Source: WLMZ01 sp037140375
GTDB taxonomy: Bacteria > Actinomycetota > Acidimicrobiia > Acidimicrobiales > Ilumatobacteraceae
Reading direction: 5' to 3'
NCBI GenBank assembly: GCA_037140375.1
Contig: JBAXER010000003.1
Coordinates: 9,497 to 73,496 of the forward strand
DNA: 64,000 nt
Notes under the pieces: model-generated
The model's database searches: none
Seen by the model: the letters and a program-made list of their open reading frames with translations, nothing else
What the model was told of the DNA's origin: nothing
In this document: in pieces, positions 25,755 to 33,435 of the stretch
Layout: each line of letters opens with the position of its first letter
Numbering within the stretch: the stretch's first letter is position 1
Translations under genes and position numbers: made by a program

Positions 25755-26405
25755 CTACGAGATACCCGCTGGCTCTAGTCCAACGACATCGAGTCGGCCC
25801 CACAGCCACGCAAGCCGCTGCGCTGGCGGTAGCGCCAAGGCCGCAGCAGGCAGGTTGGTGAGACCCATTGGTTTGCGGCTCGCCCACTGTGAGGTCATCC
25901 GCGTGAGATCGATGCGCACGTATTCGGCGGGCCAATCGGCGATGCCATAGCCAAGGCCGAGATCGGCACGATGAATCTCGACTTCGCGCCAACGGCGAAA
26001 CACAATGTCGAGCATCGCCACGTCGCCAACCAACGAAGCGCCTCGCCCCTGCCAGCCCTGTGCGGTTGTAGTGACCCACGTGGCTTCAAGTTGGTAAATG
26101 CTCGACCGCACATCGGCGACGAGCTCGTGGGCCGACCGCGCTGCGCCAGCTTCGATGTCGGCATTGCGCCCGCGAGCGCCATCGTCGTATTGCCGAGCCA
26201 CTTCGCCACGTTCGGCACCCTGCAACATTCGCACGTGACTGTCGGCGTTGCGGGCGAGGTGGGTGAGCACATGCCCCACCGACCACTCGGGCAAGCGTGA
26301 CGGCTGACGTGCTTGCTCGTCGGTCAGCGCATCGAGCGATTCCAACAAGCGCTGATGCGAGCTCGCGCATCCGGCAACATCACGATCAAGCTCCCGTAGA
26401 TCCAC
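25755..26405 (-). CDS. DinB-like / mycothiol-dependent maleylpyruvate isomerase family protein
   Basis: 216 aa. It has the family core SRLPEWSVGHVLTHLARNADSHVRMLQG (residues 36-63), with the metal His, and DIVFRRWREVEIHRADLGLGY (second His) near residue 135. This is the closest of the three family members in the window to true mycothiol-dependent maleylpyruvate isomerase, but the ring-cleavage genes normally beside that enzyme are not here. The start is GTG, 8 nt after a TACTGT box. The copper gene lies 31 nt downstream on the same strand. Confidence 0.83.
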   Translation of the reverse strand: MDLRELDRDVAGCASSHQRLLESLDALTDEQARQPSRLPEWSVGHVLTHLARNADSHVRMLQGAERGEVARQYDDGARGRNADIEAGAARSAHELVADVRSSIYQLEATWVTTTAQGWQGRGASLVGDVAMLDIVFRRWREVEIHRADLGLGYGIADWPAEYVRIDLTRMTSQWASRKPMGLTNLPAAALALPPAQRLAWLWGRLDVVGLEPAGIS

Positions 26406-26413
26406 GAGAGAGC

Positions 26414-26419
26414 ACAGTA
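26414..26419 (-). promoter_or_regulatory. -10 box TACTGT, leaderless promoter
   Basis: TACTGT ends 8 nt before the GTG start of the DinB-like gene at 26405; no ribosome-binding site is present. Confidence 0.45.
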
Positions 26420-26429
26420 GCTGTCGGCG

Positions 26430-27206
26430 TTAGCTGACTCGGCGTGGCACCACGACGACGGTGCCATCGGGTTCGTGATGCACGGTCACGCTCACCCCAT
26501 AAAACTCGGCAAGCGTTTCGGCGCGAAGCACCTGCGCTGCAGTGCCAGCAACAACTAAGTGGCCCTCGTGCAGCAATGCCAATCGATCGGCGTACAAGCC
26601 CGCAAGAGTGAGGTCATGCATCGCAGAAATCACCGTCAGGCCGTTTTCGCGGCGCAGACGATCGACAAGCTCGAGCGCCTGCTGCTGATGTCCGATGTCG
26701 AGCGCGCTAGTGGGTTCGTCGAGCAACAGAATCGGTGCCTCTTGGGCCAACGCTCGGGCAATGACCAAACGTTGTTGCTCTCCACCACTGAGCGAGCCAA
26801 GTTCGCGGTCTGCGAACTGATCGAGGTCGAGTCGGCGCAATACGTTGTGCACCATCGCACGATCGTGCGCCGATTCGCCACCGAAGTAGCTCACATACGG
26901 ATTACGCCCCAACAAGACGTATTCGAAGGCAAGCATCTCGTCGGGCAACACCGGCGACTGCGGCACATAGGCCACCAGTTCGGCACGACGGCGCGGGGTG
27001 CGAAGCCGAAGCGGTGAACCATCGACATTGATCTCGCCGGTATGGGCCGCAAGCCCAGCTACCGCACGAAGGATCGACGATTTTCCGGCTCCGTTGGGCC
27101 CAATGAGACACAGCCAATCGCCGGGCTTGATGGTCTCTGTGTATTCATGCACCACGGTTCGTTTGCCGTAACGAACACTGAGACGAGAAAGAGCAACGGA
27201 GCTCAT
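26430..27206 (-). CDS. btuD: Cobalamin ABC transporter ATP-binding protein
   Basis: 258 aa ABC ATPase of the iron-chelate/B12 group: Walker A GPNGAGKSSIL near residue 36, Q-loop VPQSP, signature LSGGEQQRLVIARAL near residue 140, Walker B ILLLDEPTSALD. It energises import with the preceding permease and lipoprotein; the upstream cobalamin riboswitch identifies the substrate as a B12 compound rather than a siderophore. The ATG overlaps the permease stop by 4 nt. It is the last gene of the operon. Confidence 0.9.
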   Translation of the reverse strand: MSSVALSRLSVRYGKRTVVHEYTETIKPGDWLCLIGPNGAGKSSILRAVAGLAAHTGEINVDGSPLRLRTPRRRAELVAYVPQSPVLPDEMLAFEYVLLGRNPYVSYFGGESAHDRAMVHNVLRRLDLDQFADRELGSLSGGEQQRLVIARALAQEAPILLLDEPTSALDIGHQQQALELVDRLRRENGLTVISAMHDLTLAGLYADRLALLHEGHLVVAGTAAQVLRAETLAEFYGVSVTVHHEPDGTVVVVPRRVS

Positions 27207-28219
27207 TGCGACAACCTCCTGTTCATCAGCACCACGATGAAGAACGGCGCTCCAAAGAACGCTGTCACTACTCCGATAGGTGTCTCGGCACCGTGGGTGA
27301 GCACACGACCGGGAATGTCAGTGAGAATCAAGAAGGTGGCACCGAGCACAACCGTGAGTGGCAGCAGACGTTTGTAACTCGCGCCAGCCATCATGCGCAC
27401 TGCATGCGGCACAACAATGCCTACGAACCCGATGAGACCGCTGACCGAAACCGCGGCCGCTGTACCGAGAGTGGCAGCAATCACCACAATGAGCCGGACC
27501 CGGCCAACCTGCATGCCCAGCGACGCGGCTTCGTCGTCGCCCACTCGCAGCAGATCGAGCTGGCGTCGGTGCAACAACAACACGATCGAGCTGATCACGA
27601 TGTACGGCGCAACGAGTCGAACGTCTTGCCACGTCGCTGTGTTGAGCCGACCCAAAATCCAGCTGTATACCTCGCGGATGACATCGTTGTTTTGATACAG
27701 CACGAAGGTTTGAATAGCTGTGGCCAACGAGGTGACAGCGACGCCCGCAAGCACCAACGTGATCGACGATCGCGATGAGCTCGAGGCCCCAAACGCTGCA
27801 CCCACCATGTAGGTAAACATCACTGCAATAAGACCGCCAACGAACGCCGCCAGCGGCAGTGGATCGATGAGCCACCCATTGGTGTTGGCACGGCCAATCA
27901 CGAACACGATGGTGGCACCGAGACCGGCTCCCGAAGCAACGCCGAGTAGATACGGATCTGCCAACGGGTTGCGGAAGGCTCCCTGATAGCTGGCGCCAGC
28001 GATCGACAGCATTGCGCCGACCAACGCAGCGAGTGCAACGCGCGGCATACGCACACTCCAGATCAAATGCCAGTTAGCACTCGAGATGCGACCAGCGGGT
28101 CCGATGCACGCACCGAGCACAAAAGCTCCGATGAGCATCACAATGGACGCGGGCAACCACCAGTTACGACCGGACACGCGACGCGAGTCGGTGTCGAGGC
28201 TGGTGGTTGCCAGAGCCAT
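27203..28219 (-). CDS. btuC: Cobalamin ABC transporter permease
   Basis: 338 aa with about ten transmembrane helices, a FecCD/BtuC permease. Typical landmarks are GPAGRIS and RMPRVALAALVGAMLSIAGASYQGAFRNPLADPYLLGVASGAGLGA near residues 40-100, and GFVGIVVPHAVRMMAG near residue 265. It begins 4 nt after the stop of the binding protein and overlaps the ATPase. Substrate assignment to cobalamin rests on the riboswitch upstream of the operon. Confidence 0.9.
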   Translation of the reverse strand: MALATTSLDTDSRRVSGRNWWLPASIVMLIGAFVLGACIGPAGRISSANWHLIWSVRMPRVALAALVGAMLSIAGASYQGAFRNPLADPYLLGVASGAGLGATIVFVIGRANTNGWLIDPLPLAAFVGGLIAVMFTYMVGAAFGASSSSRSSITLVLAGVAVTSLATAIQTFVLYQNNDVIREVYSWILGRLNTATWQDVRLVAPYIVISSIVLLLHRRQLDLLRVGDDEAASLGMQVGRVRLIVVIAATLGTAAAVSVSGLIGFVGIVVPHAVRMMAGASYKRLLPLTVVLGATFLILTDIPGRVLTHGAETPIGVVTAFFGAPFFIVVLMNRRLSQ

Positions 28220-28223
28220 TCGA

Positions 28224-29231
28224 TCAGCCTGCCGAACCCGCAGCGGCCGCTTTCACAGCGTCGACAACTGCACGCAAATAGTCAACAACACGAGGCCCCC
28301 ATCGCGATGCGATGTCGTCGTCCATCGCCACGACGTTGCCGTTCTTGACCGCATTCACCTGCGACCAACCATCGCGTGCGATCACCGTGGCTGCGTCTTG
28401 CTGGCAGCACTTGGTGTCAGCAAGAAAGACGATGTCGGGGTTCTGCGAAACAATGAACTCAGCGCTCAGCTGCGGATAGTCATTGCCCGCTTCGGCGGTG
28501 TCGGCGATGTTGCGCAGGCCCGCCATTGCGTACAACTGGCCAACGAACGTGTTCGACGTCGCCGAGTAATACGTGGGGTCGAGCTCGTGGTAGTAGGTGA
28601 GCGGCGTGCTCAATTTGGGCACATCGGCGACGATCGCTTCGACGTCGGAGGTCATCTTCGTGACCAGCGCCGAAGCGGCCTCACCGTTGCCCGTGAGCGC
28701 GCCAAGTTGGTTGATCTGAGCGTAGACATCGTTGAGCGACGTTGCCGAAAGACCAAGCCACACCGGAATACCAATCTGGCTGAGCTGCTCAGCAAGCTTG
28801 GACATATCGGCGCTGATGACCACGAGGTCGGGCTCGTAACCAGCGATCGCCTCGATGTTCGGGGTGAAGCCCGACAGGTCGCTCTTCACGGCAGCTGCTT
28901 CGGCCGGGAAATTCGACTGGTCATCGACTGCAATGACTTGGCTGCCAGCGCCGATTGCGAACAGCATCTCGGTGTGCGTAGGCGACAGCGAAATGATCTT
29001 CACCGGCTTGGCCGACAAGGTGACGGTGCCGTTGGCATCGGCAGCTGAGTAGGCAACCTCGGTAGTCACCGAAGCGACTTCAGTAGTTGATGACGCCGCT
29101 ATCCGATCGGGCGCTACAGAACCGGTATTGGCCGCCGTAGGTGCATCGCTGCCGCAGCCGGCAAGCACCGTAAGCGACAAGCCCAGCAGCGCTACCGCCG
29201 GTCTGAAGCGGGAATAACTGACACGTGACAT
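28224..29231 (-). CDS. btuF: Cobalamin-binding lipoprotein of the B12 ABC importer
   Basis: 335 aa. The signal ends in a perfect lipobox, VLAGC, giving lipidated Cys26. The body is the class III binding-protein fold: VKIISLSPTHTEMLFAIGAGSQVIAVDDQSNFP near residue 75, a YEPDLVVIS segment, and LDPTYYSATSNTFVGQLYAMAGLRNIADTA near residue 230, as in BtuF. The start is the ATG at 29231, because GGAGGA stands 8 nt before it; the longer frame reaches into the riboswitch. Expression is controlled by the cobalamin riboswitch and the terminator hairpin that contains this ribosome-binding site. Confidence 0.92.
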   Translation of the reverse strand: MSRVSYSRFRPAVALLGLSLTVLAGCGSDAPTAANTGSVAPDRIAASSTTEVASVTTEVAYSAADANGTVTLSAKPVKIISLSPTHTEMLFAIGAGSQVIAVDDQSNFPAEAAAVKSDLSGFTPNIEAIAGYEPDLVVISADMSKLAEQLSQIGIPVWLGLSATSLNDVYAQINQLGALTGNGEAASALVTKMTSDVEAIVADVPKLSTPLTYYHELDPTYYSATSNTFVGQLYAMAGLRNIADTAEAGNDYPQLSAEFIVSQNPDIVFLADTKCCQQDAATVIARDGWSQVNAVKNGNVVAMDDDIASRWGPRVVDYLRAVVDAVKAAAAGSAG

Positions 29232-29258
29232 AAAAAAATCCTCCAAGGATTTGGAGGA
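29232..29258 (-). terminator. Riboswitch expression platform: terminator that also hides the btuF ribosome-binding site
   Basis: Arms TCCTCCAA and TTGGAGGA pair perfectly (8 bp, loop ATCC) and are followed by seven T residues, directly before the btuF ATG. The 3' arm is the btuF Shine-Dalgarno GGAGGA, so folding would both stop transcription and block translation when cobalamin is bound upstream. Confidence 0.85.
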
Positions 29259-29315
29259 CAAAGACGGATCCGAGCGAAGGTTGCCCTTCAAGCGAACCAC
29301 CCTTGCCTCGAGGGT

Positions 29316-29451
29316 TTCGGTTGCGCATACAGACCAGGCGACCGGACTCGTCTGTTCACATCTTGTGAACAGCATCACCGTTGCGGGACAGCGTCGGGTT
29401 TACACCGACTTCGCTGGATTCTGTATCACTCGGCGGGCCGAGCGAACCGAA
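29316..29451 (-). ncRNA. Cobalamin (B12) riboswitch
   Basis: Read on the minus strand, the conserved core GAAGTCGGTG, TAAACCCGACGC, TGTCCCGCAACGGTGATG occupies about 29373-29412 and the B12 box GAGTCCGGTCGCCTGG lies at 29334-29349, in the order seen in cobalamin riboswitches. A possible P1 helix pairs TTCGGTT (29451-29445) with AACCGAA (29322-29316). The terminator hairpin before btuF follows about 60 nt downstream. It controls btuFCD. Ends are approximate. Confidence 0.93.
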
Positions 29452-29467
29452 CATATCAGGTGCTGTC

Positions 29468-29473
29468 TAGACT
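29468..29473 (+). promoter_or_regulatory. Possible -10 box TAGACT of cobO
   Basis: TAGACT ends 10 nt before the cobO ATG, giving a very short leader. It lies just outside the divergent B12 riboswitch. Confidence 0.4.
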
Positions 29474-29483
29474 TCGCGCTTCC

Positions 29484-30077
29484 ATGAGTACTCACACCCC
29501 CAACGACAACTCGGCCGACGATCCACTCACCGAGGACCCCCGACCCGATGGTCTGCGCAGCGCGAAATCGCTGTTGCTGGTAAACACCGGCAACGGCAAA
29601 GGCAAGAGCTCAGCGGCCTTTGGCGTGATGGTGCGCGGCGTAGCTCGCGGCTGGAACGTGGCCGTGCTGCAGTTCGTAAAAAGCGGCGAATGGAAGGTGG
29701 GTGAAGAGACCATCGGCCGCCAACTCGGCGTTCACTGGGAATCGTTCGGCGACGGTTTTACCTGGGACTCCGAAGACCTCAGCCACGACAAAGAAATCGC
29801 CCAACGCGGTTGGAATATGGCCCGCGACATCATCGAAGCTGGCAAGCACGACCTCGTGATTCTCGACGAGCTCACCTACCTGATGACCTGGAACTGGATC
29901 GACAGTGACGAGGTCATTCGAGTGCTGCGCGATCGCCCCGCACACGTGAGCGTCGTGGTCACCGGACGCGATGCAGCGCAAGCACTCATCGACATCGCCG
30001 ACACCGTTACCGAAATGCGCGAGATCAAGCACGCCTACACCAGTGGCATCGCCGCCAAACGCGGCATCGACTACTGA
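29484..30077 (+). CDS. cobO: Cob(I)yrinic acid a,c-diamide adenosyltransferase
   Basis: 197 aa, the CobA/CobO/BtuR type. The P-loop is VNTGNGKGKSSAAFG near residue 40; FVKSGEWKVGEE, HDLVILDELTYLMTWNWID and VVVTGRDAAQALIDIADTVTEM follow in the family order, ending in AYTSGIAAKRGIDY. It attaches the adenosyl group to cobalamin from ATP in the cytosol. It is divergent from the riboswitch-controlled B12 importer, which suggests uptake and activation of external corrinoid. The start is the ATG at 29484; an upstream in-frame start at 29460 would lie before the TAGACT box. It ends at the 16-bp hairpin. Confidence 0.93.
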   Translation: MSTHTPNDNSADDPLTEDPRPDGLRSAKSLLLVNTGNGKGKSSAAFGVMVRGVARGWNVAVLQFVKSGEWKVGEETIGRQLGVHWESFGDGFTWDSEDLSHDKEIAQRGWNMARDIIEAGKHDLVILDELTYLMTWNWIDSDEVIRVLRDRPAHVSVVVTGRDAAQALIDIADTVTEMREIKHAYTSGIAAKRGIDY

Positions 30078-30102
30078 GATCGCCCCGCTGATTTTCTCCA
30101 GC

Positions 30103-30137
30103 AAGCGTCAGCGCACGGTTACCGTGCGCTGACGCTT
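30103..30137. terminator. Bidirectional terminator between cobO and the aminotransferase gene
   Basis: A perfect 16-bp hairpin, arms AAGCGTCAGCGCACGG and its reverse complement, loop TTA. It lies between two convergent genes; a short T-run follows on the plus side (CTTTCT) and AGCTT-type ends limit the minus side. It is the strongest terminator-like structure in the window. Confidence 0.9.
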
Positions 30138-30152
30138 TCTGAGCGAACGGAA

Positions 30153-31388
30153 TTAGCCGGCGACGAACTCGCCGATGCGGCGGATGCCCTCGATGAGATC
30201 TTCGTCGCCGAGCGCGAACGAGAAGCGCGCGTAGCCCGGAGCACCAAATGCCTCGCCGGGGACGAACGCAACCTTCGACTGGCTGAGCACAATCTCAGAG
30301 AGTTCGAGCGTGTTTTTTGATGTGTGACCGCTGAGCGAACGACCGAGCAAACCGCTCATATTGGCGAAGCAGTAGAAGGCGCCCTGCGGTTCGATGCACG
30401 TAACGCCCGGGATGTCGTTGAGCATGCCGTGCATGATTTTGCCGCGGCGCTCAAACGCTTCACGCATCATGTGTACGGCCGATAGATCGCCGCTGACGGC
30501 CGCCAACGCAGCGCGCTGCGCAACGTTGCTCACGTTTGATGTTGCGTGCGACTGGAAGTTGATCGCTGCCTTCATCACGTCGTTGGGCCCAATCATCCAG
30601 CCAACACGCCAACCGGTCATCGCGTAGGTCTTGGCAACGCCGTTGACGATGATGCACTGGTTCGCAACCTCGGGAACCAACGTGGGCATCGAGACAAAGC
30701 GGTTCTCGCCGTAGGTGAGGTGTTCGTAGATCTCGTCGGTGATGACCCAGACGCCCTTCTCGACAGCCCAGCGGCCAATGGCCTCAACCTCTTCGGGCGG
30801 ATACACGGCACCGCTGGGGTTGTCTGGCGACACGAACAGCAACACCTTGGTGCGACTGGTGAGCGCTGCGTCGAGCTGTTCTACGGTGACCCGGAATCCG
30901 GTCTCCTCGGTGGTTTCGATAACCACCGGAACACCGCCAGCGAGGGTGACTGCTTCGGGATAGGTGGTCCAGTACGGGGCCGGCAAAATCACTTCGTCGC
31001 CTGGGTCGCACAATGCCGCAAATGCTGTGAACACTGCGTGCTTGCCGCCGCAGGTAACCAACACTTGATTGGCGGTGGTCTCAAAGCCGCTGTCGCGCAG
31101 GGTCTTCACGGCGATGGCCTCGCGCAATTCGGGCAGACCAGCCGCTGGCGTGTAGCGATGGTTCTTGACGTCGCGACATGCAGCAACCGCTGCTTCAACG
31201 ATGTGCTCTGGCGTTGGAAAGTCGGGCTCGCCTGCACCAAAACCGATGACGTTCTCGCCAGTGGCTTTCAGCGCCTTGGCCTTGGCGTCAACGGCAAGCG
31301 TGGCCGACTCAGCAATCGAGGCCAGTCGCTCAGACGCGCGGCGAGGTGTTACAAAACCCATGGAGGAAGACGAACTCATAGCTGACAT
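30153..31388 (-). CDS. Class I aminotransferase, probably aspartate aminotransferase
   Basis: 411 aa PLP enzyme. Hallmarks are VIGFGAGEPDFPTPEHI near residue 48, YTPAAGLPELREAIA, VSPDNPSGAVYPPEEVEAIGRWA near residue 190, and the PLP lysine in IVNGVAKTYAMTGWRVGW near residue 255. This is the AspC/AspB-type I-gamma pattern used by many actinobacteria for aspartate and aromatic transamination. Several starts are possible (31388, 31379, 31361); I use the first ATG, which has a CACTGT box 6 nt upstream and no ribosome-binding site. It is divergent from serC. Confidence 0.88.
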   Translation of the reverse strand: MSAMSSSSSMGFVTPRRASERLASIAESATLAVDAKAKALKATGENVIGFGAGEPDFPTPEHIVEAAVAACRDVKNHRYTPAAGLPELREAIAVKTLRDSGFETTANQVLVTCGGKHAVFTAFAALCDPGDEVILPAPYWTTYPEAVTLAGGVPVVIETTEETGFRVTVEQLDAALTSRTKVLLFVSPDNPSGAVYPPEEVEAIGRWAVEKGVWVITDEIYEHLTYGENRFVSMPTLVPEVANQCIIVNGVAKTYAMTGWRVGWMIGPNDVMKAAINFQSHATSNVSNVAQRAALAAVSGDLSAVHMMREAFERRGKIMHGMLNDIPGVTCIEPQGAFYCFANMSGLLGRSLSGHTSKNTLELSEIVLSQSKVAFVPGEAFGAPGYARFSFALGDEDLIEGIRRIGEFVAG

Positions 31389-31397
31389 GCTTGCACA

Positions 31398-32534
31398 GTG
31401 ACAGCGACGGACCCACGTTCAATTTCAATTCCCGCCAGCCTGCGCCCAGTTGATGGCCGGTTCGGTTGTGGCCCCTCAAAGGTGCGCCCAGCCCAGATCG
31501 AAGCCTTATCGGCGGCCGCCACCACCATTTTGGGCACCAGCCATCGCCAGGCTCCGGTGAAGAACTTGGTCGGCGCGGTGCGCTCGGGCCTCTGCGACCT
31601 GTTCGGCCTCCCCGACGGATGGGAAATCGTGCTGGGCAATGGTGGCTCCACCGTGTTCTGGGACATCGCCACCTTCGGTCTCATCCGCGAGCACAGCGCA
31701 CACGCCGTGTTCGGCGAGTTCTCATCGAAGTTCGCCGAGGCGGCTGCAGCAGCCCCACACCTTGGCACCCCCACCGTGGTGCGAACCGATCCGGGCGACC
31801 ACCCCACGCTCACCGCTATCGACGGCGCCGACATCTACGCCCTCACCCATAACGAGACCTCTACGGGCGTGATGATGTCGCTCACGCGCCCCTCTGGCGC
31901 TGCGAGCGATTCTCTGGTGGTGGTCGATGCAACCTCGGCCGCAGGCGGGCTGCTGTGGAGCCCAGCCGAAGTCGATGTGTATTACTTCGCACCGCAAAAG
32001 TCCTTCGCCAGCGACGGCGGTCTGTGGCTTGCGGCATGTTCGCCGGCAGCGCTCGAACGCATCCGTTCGATCAGCGCAACCAAGCGCTGGGTACCCGCAT
32101 CGCTCGATCTCAACATCGCACTCGACAACAGCTTGTTGAACCAGACCTACAACACGCCTGCGCTCGCCACCTTGGTGATGCTCAACGATCAACTGCAGTG
32201 GATGCTCAGCAACGGTGGCCTTGCCTGGGCGAACCAACGCAGCGTCCAGTCGTCGCAGGCGTTGTACAACTGGGCCAACCAGCGTGACTGGGCAAGCCCA
32301 TTTGTGGCTGATCCAGCCAAGCGCTCTGAAGTTGTCGGCACAATCGATCTCACCGGCGTCGACGCAAACGATGTGTGCACAGCGCTGCGCGCAAACGGCA
32401 TCGTCGACACCGACAGCTATCGCAAGCTTGGCCGCAACCAATTGCGCGTGGGCATGTTCCCGGCTGTCGACCCCTCCGATGTGATTGCCCTCACCGAATG
32501 CATCGACTTCGTCGCTGCAGCGCTGCAAGACTGA
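31398..32534 (+). CDS. serC: Phosphoserine aminotransferase
   Basis: 378 aa. It is the actinobacterial/archaeal type of SerC: FGCGPSKVRPAQIEAL near residue 23, LGTSHRQAPVKNLVG, FGEFSSKFAEAA, then VVVDATSAAGGL and the PLP lysine in YYFAPQKSFASDGGLWLA near residue 200. It makes 3-phosphoserine from 3-phosphohydroxypyruvate and glutamate for serine synthesis. The GTG start lies 9 nt from the aspC start; a CATGCT box sits 6 nt upstream and there is no ribosome-binding site, so it too may be leaderless. PAC2 follows 4 nt downstream. Confidence 0.9.
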   Translation: MTATDPRSISIPASLRPVDGRFGCGPSKVRPAQIEALSAAATTILGTSHRQAPVKNLVGAVRSGLCDLFGLPDGWEIVLGNGGSTVFWDIATFGLIREHSAHAVFGEFSSKFAEAAAAAPHLGTPTVVRTDPGDHPTLTAIDGADIYALTHNETSTGVMMSLTRPSGAASDSLVVVDATSAAGGLLWSPAEVDVYYFAPQKSFASDGGLWLAACSPAALERIRSISATKRWVPASLDLNIALDNSLLNQTYNTPALATLVMLNDQLQWMLSNGGLAWANQRSVQSSQALYNWANQRDWASPFVADPAKRSEVVGTIDLTGVDANDVCTALRANGIVDTDSYRKLGRNQLRVGMFPAVDPSDVIALTECIDFVAAALQD

Positions 32535-32538
32535 CCCC

Positions 32539-33417
32539 ATGCGAGTCGACGATGTGCTCAGCACCCACACAGAAGGCCTCGCGCCGCTGAACCGACCCAT
32601 CTTGATCGTGGCCCTCACGGGCTGGTTCGATGCTTCGGCTACGGCTACCGGTGCGCTCGAGTGGTTGCTGCGCGATCGCGTCGCTCCGGTGGTTGCCACC
32701 ATCGATCCTGATCCGTTCTACGACTTCACCCAAGAGCGCCCCGAGGTCTGGTTCGACGAGAACGAAGAGCGCCAGATTCGCTGGCCCGTCAACGAGTTTC
32801 GCCTCGCTCGCTTTCCGGGTGGCTCGCACGATCTCATCGTGCTGTCGGGCGTCGAGCCCCACGTGCGCTGGAGCACTTACTGCGACTGCATCTCAGCCCT
32901 CGCGCTGCGGCTCGAATGCGAGCTCGTGGTCACCATCGGCGCTAACGCCGACGCCGTTCCGCACACTCGGGTGCCACTGGTTGTGGGCAGCTCTACAAAC
33001 GACGAACTCGTGCGTCGCTTGGGTCTCAGCCGTCCGCAGTACCAAGGCATCACCGGTGTGGTTGGCGTGCTGCAGCAACGGCTTGAGAAGCTCAACATGG
33101 CCGCCATCTCGTTGCGTGTCGGCGTGCCGCACTATTTGGGCAACGCTCAACATCCCAAATCATCGGCGGCCCTGTTGCACCATCTCGAGCATGTGCTCGG
33201 TGTGCCCACAGATCATGTCGAGCTCGCCGCCGAGATCGAACGGTGGCAATCGCTTCACGACGAAGCCGTAGCCGAAGATGCTCAGGCCATCAGCTACGTG
33301 CGCATGCTCGAGCGTCAGTTCGACCAACGCGCCGAAGCACTGTTGCCTACGAGCGAAGATCTCGCCGCGGAACTCGAGGCCTTTTTGAATGACCTCGAGT
33401 TCCCCGACGAACCGTAA
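32539..33417 (+). CDS. PAC2-family protein (proteasome assembly chaperone-like)
   Basis: 292 aa. It matches the PAC2 family in actinobacteria: LNRPILIVALTGWFDASATATGALEWLL near residue 17, DPDPFYDFTQERPEVWFDENEER, VLSGVEPHVRW and ITGVVGVLQQ. Bacterial PAC2 proteins occur in proteasome-containing actinobacteria but their function is not settled. The last 60 residues form an acidic helix (QFDQRAEALLPTSEDLAAELEAFLNDLE). The ATG at 32539 lies 4 nt after the serC stop, so the two are co-transcribed; the longer frame from 32485 lies inside serC. Confidence 0.85.
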   Translation: MRVDDVLSTHTEGLAPLNRPILIVALTGWFDASATATGALEWLLRDRVAPVVATIDPDPFYDFTQERPEVWFDENEERQIRWPVNEFRLARFPGGSHDLIVLSGVEPHVRWSTYCDCISALALRLECELVVTIGANADAVPHTRVPLVVGSSTNDELVRRLGLSRPQYQGITGVVGVLQQRLEKLNMAAISLRVGVPHYLGNAQHPKSSAALLHHLEHVLGVPTDHVELAAEIERWQSLHDEAVAEDAQAISYVRMLERQFDQRAEALLPTSEDLAAELEAFLNDLEFPDEP

Positions 33418-33435
33418 TTGCAGTTACCGCGTGGC

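Noticed and set aside
28086..29048. 320-codon frame opposite btuF
   Set aside because: Antisense to a clear BtuF with lipobox; no domain features.
31722..32702. 326-codon frame opposite serC and the PAC2 start
   Set aside because: Antisense shadow of conserved serC.
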